Origin: Gymnopus androsaceus JB14
Taxonomy: Eukaryota; Basidiomycota; Agaricomycetes; Agaricales; Omphalotaceae
Assembly (NCBI GenBank): GCA_009733575.1
Contig: ML769410.1
Location: 282,343 to 346,342, forward strand
Length of the DNA stretch: 64,000 nucleotides
Reading direction: 5' to 3'
Of this stretch, positions 56,792 through 64,000 are shown piece by piece (position 1 is the first letter of the stretch; each line of letters opens with the position of its first letter). Both the position numbers and the translations under genes were made by a program. Below the pieces are notes generated by a model, which was not told the origin of the DNA, ran no database searches, and was given only the letters and a program-made list of their open reading frames with translations.

Positions 56792-59700
56792 ATGCTGAGG
56801 AAAACCTTTGCGTTTGCGTTGGCGTTGGCGACTGCTGCAGCGGTTTATGCATCCACGTTTGATGTTACTTTCACGACGACTACTGGACATGCCGTTCCTA
56901 GTACCCTTTGTGCGTCTCAATTATTGTTTGAAATGTTTGAGCTGACGACCTTGTCACGATATCCAGATGGATTGATGTTCGAGGTATTGATTAGGAACAC
57001 TTTGACTTTTGCAGAGGCTTAACAATCCTCTTTTGCCTCTGCTTTGCCCAGGATATCAATGTGAGCGCTCGTTGTCCATCTAAGAACCGTTTCAACGTAC
57101 TAAAGTGGTCCCATTAGCATGTACGCGCTCTTTCCCCACGAGAGCCGGTCTATCATTGATGAATGTATATCTTATACAGAGTGGAGATGGTGGCCTCTAT
57201 GCTGAACGTACGTGCGACCGCATATTATCCTGAGGTAGAACTGACAGTTTTCGCGAATAGTCCTTCAGAATCGAGCTTTCCAACAAGTTACTCCCCGTTG
57301 GTTTTTCTTCCTTACATCTCCTCCACCCTCATCTTGACGTACGTTTGCCACTTGACAGTCACTGAGGCGGCTCTTACTGCATGGGCCGTAATAGGCTCTG
57401 CTGACATTGCCGTGGTAGCAGCAGCCTCACCCTTATCGACTGCGTTACCAAATGCTCTCCAGTTCGCGGTACCTGCAGGTACTCCCGGTACCGTTGGTGT
57501 CCAGAATTCTGGATATTTCGGTACATAAACTCATTCAACCGCCGAACTGCACACTATCGATTAACATTGTTTATCTACAGGCATTCCCGTTACGGCTGGC
57601 TGGACATACACTGGTTCGTTCTGGTATCGCACTCCTACCCCACCCACCACTGAGGTAAAGGCTACCTTTACCGCGGCTCTTGAATCTTCGACCGGTACGG
57701 TATTCGCCAGTACTACCGTACCATTTACTACCAGTTCTACGTGGCAGCAGGCAACCTTCACCTTTACCGCCGAGTCAACCCAAACATCGGCTAATAATGT
57801 CTTCGCACTTTCGGTTCCTGCTGCGTCTGTGAACGATTTGACCATTCAATTTGCGCTTTTCTCACTATTTCCACCAACATTCAACAATCGGGCGAACGGA
57901 ATGAGGCTGGATATTTCGGAGGTAACTCGTGCTGCTGACCGTTGATGAGTATATTCTCAATGCTTCGCTGATAGACTCTCCTTGCCATGAAACCTGCTTT
58001 TTTCAGGTTCCCTGGAGGAAATAGTATGTGTTTGATCTTGAGACATAGGGGAATGCTAAACAAAGTTTTTCATAGATCTGGAGGTACGACGAGCTTCCCA
58101 CCAACATTCAAAACTCAATGATTTCTTTACTTCAAGGGTGAAACTCCAGCTGACCGCTGGATCTGGTCGAATACTGTAGGCGCTATTATAGATCGTCCTG
58201 GACGAGTAGGTGACTGGGGATATGTCAACACCGAGTAGGTCAATATTTCACTCCTTACGCTTAATCCTCATCCACTTTTTCGGTGTTAGTGGTCTTGGCT
58301 TGTTCGAATATCTTCAGTGGATTGAGGATATGGACATGCAATCCATTATGGCAGTCTGGGCCGGTAATTGATGAATAATTTGTGGGCGATGGTGTTTTGA
58401 CTATTGAATAGGTTATTCCTTGAATGGAGCGTCGGTTGCAGAAGATGACCTATCGCAGTATGTCACAGATGCTATCGATCAGGCAAGCCAAGTTTCCATT
58501 TGTGGCTTGCTGAAATACTCAAAAGCACTGTAGATCAACTTTGTAATTGGCGATGCGAGTACTAATGCTCAAGGTGTATTCTATAGCGTTCGCCACTTCA
58601 CGGCCACGTACTGACTAACATACATTCAGCTGCAATTCGTTCAGCCATGGGCCATCCCGAACCATTTACTCTTAACTACATCGAAATCGGGAATGAAGAC
58701 TTCTTTTCGCCGACTACGTGAGTTCCGCCGAAGTCGGTAACATATTGATGCTCACTAGATATGTTGCTAGATACGCTGATTACCGTTGGGCAGCTTTCGT
58801 CGACGCCTTATCTGCGGAGTTCCCTCAACTCCGTGAGCACTACCTATATATCCAAGTAGGGAGCATGCACTGTACTGATCCATCGTTAGACTACATCGCT
58901 ACTAGTGCCACCAGTGGAGACGTTCCAACTCTTTCCCCGGCCCCGACATACTGGGACTTGCATAGTTATTCAGATCCCGGTAAGCATGTGTAGAACATTT
59001 TGAGATTAAGCTCTGCTAACCAGCACGTCGCTCGAAGCTTTCTTCATTGGCGGTTCCTTCAACTTTGACATATTGCCTCGAAACGGCCTTCAGTTCTTCC
59101 AGGTACTGTTTCACTTTCTTGACTCACTCTTAACTGCCAACTAAATTTCTGTTTTTCCCTTCGCTAGGGTGAATATGCTTGCATGTCTACAAACAGCGGT
59201 GTCGATTTATCGTTCCCTTTCATTGATGGTATGTTTGAAAAACTTGAGAGAGAGAAGGGTTCGGTTGATCTTATATGAGAACACCTTCAGGCGCAATTGC
59301 GGAAGCCGCGTACATGACTGGGTTTGATAGGAATTCCGATATTGTCTTTGCTGCATCCTACGCGCCTGTTTTGCAGAATCTTAATGACTTCCAATGGGTG
59401 AGCCGACCTACGTATCGATGCTCTAAGAGTCTGTTCACAACATTTCCTTTCCCTACGAGTCCTGATCTTATTAGCTTTACGTGCGTTCATCAACCCGTTC
59501 TTTGCTGTAAAGAGAGACTGATCAACGGCGTTCATTGAAAAGGGCAAATACAATCATTCCTTCTACATCCTACTACGTTCAAAAAGTATGGGAATTTTAG
59601 CCTTTTTTTTCATTCTGATCCAACCTGTTCCGTTCCGATAGCTGTTCAGCTTGTTCAAAGGTGATTTCTACCTCACTTCCACAACAAACACCGCAAGCTC

Positions 59701-60027
59701 GCCAGTACAATGGAGTATTACTCGTGACACAGCAGCCAACCAATACTTCTTAAAGGTCGGTCGGGTTGAGTCCATATTTCCCTTCACTCATTGTTTCTCC
59801 AGGTCGTCAACACCGCAACAACTGCCAACACAGTTGTCTTCACTTTGCCATTTACGCCTGCATCCTCGGCAGGTACTGGTACCATCTTAACAGCTCCTTC
59901 GGGCACAATGAACACGCCCACAAATCCCAACGCCGCTGTTCCCTCGACCATTTCGTTTACTGCAGGGCAAACCATCACATATGATGCCCCAGGACTTTCA
60001 CTTTCCGTTCTTGTTGTGACTGCTTAA
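56792..60027 (+). CDS. Secreted alpha-L-arabinofuranosidase, family GH51
   Basis: Removes terminal L-arabinofuranose from plant hemicellulose and pectin side chains outside the cell. The first exon, ATG 56792, gives a signal peptide (MLRKTFAFALALATAAAVYA) and FDVTFTTTTGHAVPSTL. Many short exons follow, including 9-30 nt ones: LMFED / INxSGDGGLYAE / LLQNRAFQQ as in the family start, then AWAVIGSADIAVV, a carbohydrate-binding-like region with WTYTGSFWYRT and TTSSTWQQATFTFTAES, WIWSNTVGAIIDRPGRVGDWGYV, FEYLQWIEDMDMQSIMAVWAGY, IEIGNEDFF (acid/base Glu at 58695-58697), YWDLHSYSDPG, QGEYACMSTNSGVDLS (nucleophile Glu at 59171-59173), AAYMTGFDRNSDIVFAASYA, and LFKGDFYLTSTTNTASSPVQ near the end. The stop ends at 60027. 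No disabling mutation seen; exact borders of the smallest exons are approximate. Confidence 0.9.
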
Positions 60028-60540
60028 AGGAGAAACGCCTAGTTTCGCATTGGGAGTTTGGTCTTGTAAAAACTCAAGTTTGTATTGTCCAATTGAAATT
60101 TCAACGTCTTTCTGCGTCGGAGATTTCAGCGCACGAATGCGCTATGAAGTAAAATGACTAATACTTAAGTGGTGAACAGACAATGTGTGGTCCTTCGATT
60201 GTTATGAGTCTTTCATCAAATCCTCTTGACCTATGCTTCGGTCCCAGCTCTGAGACACAGCAATAGACGATCCACACAGGAATCGATGCACCAAAAAAAA
60301 ACGAGCCAGAAAAGACCCAATCGAACGAGGAGATGCAGCTGCTCGTCGAGAAATCTCCAGCGCGTCGGCTGGGATGGCACTGGACCGGTCCATTGATTCT
60401 TCTTGCTCCTTGTCACTCAGAAGAGGTGAAATCGGCCGTGGATACCTTCACTTAACCCGCATGCGTACAAATTCAGCACTTTGATGGAATATGAACGATA
60501 GACCCAGTAAGCGGTTCATTTTTTGACTGTCTCAGTCTAA
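60028..60540. other. Gap between GH51 and phosphatase-like genes
   Basis: No gene recognised; it holds the 3' end of the GH51 transcript and the presumed promoter of the next gene. Confidence 0.4.
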
Positions 60541-61560
60541 CATTCAACCATTCTAACTTGGTTCCAACGCTTGAAGCTCTCGTACACCTGGGGTATTGAT
60601 CCGTTGCTCAGTACAGGCGCGAAGGAGATGGTGGGTGCCACACTTTTTCCATATATATTCTTGTCTGTCATTAGACTCGAGCCGGGAAATGAATACACTC
60701 TGTCAGTGCCACTCGAACCGAATCATTTTTCAAGTCTTTCACCAGAAGCATGCTCGCAGAGGCCTCCCTTTCTCTTCCACCTTGGTGTACTTTCAAATTC
60801 TCGTTGTCAATACCAACGATTGTAAGGATGAAGAAATACGAGACCAATGAGCTTGAAGTGGTAGGGCTCAATCTGGATTCGTTCTTTACCATATACGGTA
60901 TCGGCAGTAGGCATTTTTAGTGACCTATCAATTCTAGAAGCTGCGAGCGATGCGTTTAGAACGGTCTTTATGCACCTCAGAGATTACCCTGATGATACTT
61001 GCCTTGTCCATTGCGCAGGTAAGTGCGAGTCTTGTCAGTTCTTCTGTGTCGCTAATGTAGCGCCCTTCCTATTTTGAGACAGTAAAGATCGAACAGGGAT
61101 GTTTATTGCTCTCTTATTACGAACCTTCGATCCATGTCGTCTTTGATTCAGCTGAGTGCATTCTACTCGGGTTTTAGGCGTCTCCGACCAAACAATCATG
61201 GACGAACACGCCCTGACAACTGTTGTAATCGCTCTAACCGCACTCCTCCTCGCTCTAAAACTCACAAAAGGTTGCCCGGACTCAAATGTACAACTAAATT
61301 TGATTCTTTCATTCTACTCCATTATATGGGAAGCATCGACCGCCACCGCTACACATTTAATAGTATTGCGTGTTCCTTGTGGCATACCATATCTATATAC
61401 TTGCTCACAAGGAGCTCGTAGTAGATTAAAAAGCTTTACAAATGGCGCCGCAGTTGAAAGTTTGTACGGGATGATTACCGAAACTGGAAATATCCGAAGG
61501 TATCTTGGTCGACAAAACTACCTCGTAAGTCTTAGTCCTATCGTAATCTAATCAACTCAT
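60541..61560 (+). CDS. Tyrosine-phosphatase-like protein (HCx5R), approximate model
   Basis: Resembles the fungal tyrosine phosphatases of the Tyr_phosphatase3/Siw14-like group, which remove phosphate from protein tyrosine or inositol phosphates. Exon-like pieces: 60938-61018 with AASDAFRTVFMHLRDYPDDT then CLVHC, an intron of about 60 nt, and from 61079 SKDRTGMFIALLLRTF. Together they give the loop HCADSKDRTG, i.e. H-C-x5-R; most relatives have HCTAGKDRTG, so a Ser replaces a conserved Gly. Then GVSDQTIMDEHALTT after another acceptor matches the following family helix, and AVESLYGMITETGNIRRYL a later one. The N-terminal third and the exact start and stop could not be resolved, so this could be a partly decayed gene. 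Confidence 0.55.
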
Positions 61561-62575
61561 TTGTGACAGTATGTGAGCTTACGCCAGTCCAGCGGATCAG
61601 CACCATATTCCTTGCAGTACAATGCTCACTGATGAAGCGATGTTATGACAACTTGGAGCGGACCAAACATTACTCGGTGTGTAACTTCAATAAACAAAAC
61701 TGACTGACTGTTAGCTCAGTTGGTAGAAAAAAAATACATCTGGGCCTAATATCAATCCATCTTCCACCACAGCATTAGCAAATTAGCACTGCTACAAGGC
61801 AAGGAGCTCCTTCCATATTTGGAAAAAGATCTTCCGCATTCGGATGACTGATCGGATTGCTTAATCGATCCGGTTAACCTAGGACAATGTCTTACCGCTT
61901 ATAGGTTGGCCATCTTCAGCCGGGACTTTATTTGAGTCGAGAACTGGTCAAACTGTAGCTGTAGGAGCGCCTCTAGGAGGGAATGAAGCGGTGGTATACA
62001 CATGATTTCGGTGTGCCGATAGCACGTTATCATTTCAGATTTTACAGCTTGGGACGGTCTCCAAGTTTGACTATTCGAATGGATAGAGGGCTGTCGCCAT
62101 CTATGTCAAAAATCTGAGGACGGAAAGGAAACAAAGAAGGAATATGACCCAGGGAGTACAGGAAAAATAAATCATTGAAGGTGGACGAGCAAAATAGTGC
62201 TCACGGGGAATGGATAAGGGAAGCACTCGCTCTGGAGCTTTGACCATGGACAAGGGAGAACTGGAGACCATCTCCAGATTGTTTGAAGCAATCTCGGACA
62301 ATGGCAAGTAAACCAGAATGAACTGTACACAATCTTTCTTGAAACAGTTTGATTATATTAATGAAGTTAAAACAATTCAAGTTAGTAATGAGTAGTTCGA
62401 GTCGTCCCCTGAAATTTTCAGCGGCGAGGTTTTTTTTTGTAGATCTATTGCGGCTATAAAACAAATCGCTTTGGAAATCAAACATTTGGAACTGGTGACA
62501 ATGTCTATCCTCCTCCCTGTTTGATGCTTTCAGAAATTTTCTCGTACTTGGGTAAACAAGATTGGCCCCTGTAAT
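61561..62575. other. Gap without recognised gene
   Basis: About 1 kb between two convergent genes, with only short frames (62101-62307 -, 62201-62485 -). A D-arm-like string near 61710 is not a tRNA gene (see rejected items). Confidence 0.5.
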
Positions 62576-64000
62576 CTATAACTGTTCAGTTCGAGTTCTT
62601 GACATAAAAAAAGTGGAGATTTTCACCGATTCTATTCCACCGATTCTATTCCATACACGGCAAGAGCATGAGCCCTCTCGGTATTCATTACCGGAAGGAC
62701 AATGTTCATAAGTTGCATGCCGGTAGCCAATATCACGGAAAAAGTGTATGTTATGCTTGGGGAGAAACAGTGCCGCAGCAATTGAATGTACAGGAGCATC
62801 ACCCCACCTCTGAAATGTTCGTACCATGAGAAATGACGGGAAAAGAAAGAAAATATTTGATAACTTACTTCGTAGTAAAATCCGCCTTCGGTATCAAGGA
62901 AGTTGAAAAATTTTTGGTAAGCTTCACTCCGCCAAAAATCCATGTCCGCAATCTCAAAGTTGCTCCAGACTGAGCGAAAAATCAAAGATGGAGGATGTTG
63001 TGACTTGAGAAACACTCACAGTGACATGATGTATACGTTTCCCCTCCGTCTGCACTTATAAATTCCATGGCGTTGTCGTTGACGATGTACTGAGGGTACT
63101 TCTCGATGAATTCTATAACAAGTACCATTTTTCAGTCGCTTTCCATGAAGCTGAGAAGCGATAAACTTTTTACACTGTCCCACAGAGTGGGTATGGTTTC
63201 AGGTATCTCATATAAAGCGATCGTGAAACCTTAGGGAAAAGCATGAATACCGTATTGCCAACTGATTTATGGGCTCTTTCTACGCACTGTAAGTATGGTT
63301 ATTGTTGATCATAAAGTGAAAGGGATCATAATTTGTGTCACAAGAGTATTTGACATCCGGCCTGCCGAATGTAGAGGTAAGCATTTATAGCTAGGGAAGA
63401 GCGCCCGACATGCTCACTCTATGCGCCAATAATACTTGTATTGCTGAAGCAGCGGATGCTTGAAGAAGAACTGTATGTGACCGTCAGTTCAATTGGCCAT
63501 AAGCATACACTCCTTGCCGTCGTACGTACTCCAGAATAAAAGCGGCACATGTTTCTGTACTGTAAGCTCCCTGTGGTGAAGTTGAGAAGGGCGTTGATGA
63601 AACAAGACTCGAGACATACCACCATATATTACCTTCTCCTTCTTCATTCTCGCGCGAGCTGCTGCCGCCTTTGCTTCATCGATCCAATCGGGCTGTACCC
63701 AATGCTCTCTTGGAATCAATCCAAATTTTACTGAGGATCTTGTTTCCACCAATACCCGGCTGTTAGATTGAAGAACGACGGTACAGATCAGAACGATACA
63801 AGAACAATTTGATCAGCGCACAAACCCTCGAAATTCATTCGTGAACTCTTCATCATTCAAAAAAACCCATGGATAGTGATACTTCTCGTTAAAACTCCTT
63901 TCTACTTCCCTCATACTAGATACGACACCATCGATATCGGAGTTTCGGGCCAGGAATACCAGTGTTGCGTTTTCGTTTCTGTATGAGGGTTGAAATGTAA
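62576..64000 (-). CDS. KTR/MNT1-type alpha-1,2-mannosyltransferase, family GT15 (5' end outside the window)
   Basis: A Golgi type II enzyme that adds alpha-1,2-mannose to O- and N-linked glycans of cell-wall and secreted proteins. The start and membrane anchor lie beyond 64000. Minus-strand exons read: TLVFLARNSDIDGVVSSMRE, VERSFNEKYHYPWVFLNDEE with FTNEF, FGLIPREHWVQPDWIDEAKA, NMCRFYSG / FFFKHPLLQQYKYYWRIE (RIEP-type active site across an intron), KYSCDTNYDPFHFM, FTIALYEIPETIPTLWDSV, EFIEKYPQYIVNDNAMEFIS then ADGGETYTSCH, WSNFEIADMDFWRSEAYQKF, FLDTEGGFYYE and RWGDAPVHSIAAALFLPKHN through IGYRHATYEHCPSG, with introns of about 50 nt between. All conserved blocks are present. The last residues after CSCR are unlike the family ending and follow a 14-bp tandem duplication (62627-62654), so the C-terminus may have been changed by a frameshift. 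Confidence 0.9.

Noticed and set aside
61705..61730. tRNA-like string TTAGCTCAGTTGGTAGAA
   Set aside because: It looks like a tRNA D-arm, but the following bases are an A-run and no anticodon arm or GGTTCRA box occurs at the right distance.

Overview
This is a eukaryotic nuclear window and almost certainly comes from a basidiomycete, most likely a mushroom-forming Agaricomycete. The host genes are broken by many introns of about 45-60 nt with GT..AG borders. The gene families are typical fungal ones: CAP10-type GT90, KTR/MNT1-type GT15, GH51 arabinofuranosidase, GH76-like mannanase, MCT-type MFS carrier, Avt-type amino-acid carrier and mitochondrial ferredoxin. The spaces between genes are full of fungal DNA transposons. 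All exon structures below were read by eye from splice signals and protein-family resemblance; no database search was run.

Layout. At 0.7-3.4 kb lie a 2Fe-2S ferredoxin and an MFS transporter (+). From 3.7 to 18.2 kb is a nested transposon graveyard: a decayed gene of an unnamed transposon-like Agaricomycete family, a rotted Ty1/copia element with a hAT-type MITE inside it (8-bp target duplication), and five copies of a TIR family with ends CATCAGCAAAA. At 18.7-21.3 kb is a GH76-like secreted/membrane protein (-). At 22.9 kb is a CACTA-type foldback MITE. From 24.5 to 32.5 kb a Tc1/mariner element with TA target sites is split by a 6.8-kb block. That block is bounded by about 378-bp inverted arms that contain a tRNA-like head, is flanked by a 7-bp target duplication, and carries broken pieces of host genes (an ArfGAP and others). 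At 33.1-33.9 kb is another foldback element.

The second half is gene-richer: a seven-membrane-segment receptor-like protein (36.3-38.2 kb, -), an amino-acid transporter (40.6-42.6 kb, +), a GT90 glycosyltransferase (46.5-48.6 kb, -), a small NTF2/SnoaL-like protein (54.1-54.7 kb, +), a GH51 alpha-L-arabinofuranosidase (56.8-60.0 kb, +), a tyrosine-phosphatase-like gene (about 60.6-61.6 kb, +) and the 3' part of a GT15 mannosyltransferase (62.6 kb to the window end, -). Low-copy dispersed repeats fill the long gaps at 42.6-46.4 and 48.6-54.0 kb.

The host genes do not form an obvious pathway or cluster. Several act on the cell wall or secretory glycans (GH76-like, GT90, GT15, GH51), but they are spaced by kilobases and lie on both strands. 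The most unusual object is the composite element at 24.5-32.5 kb.
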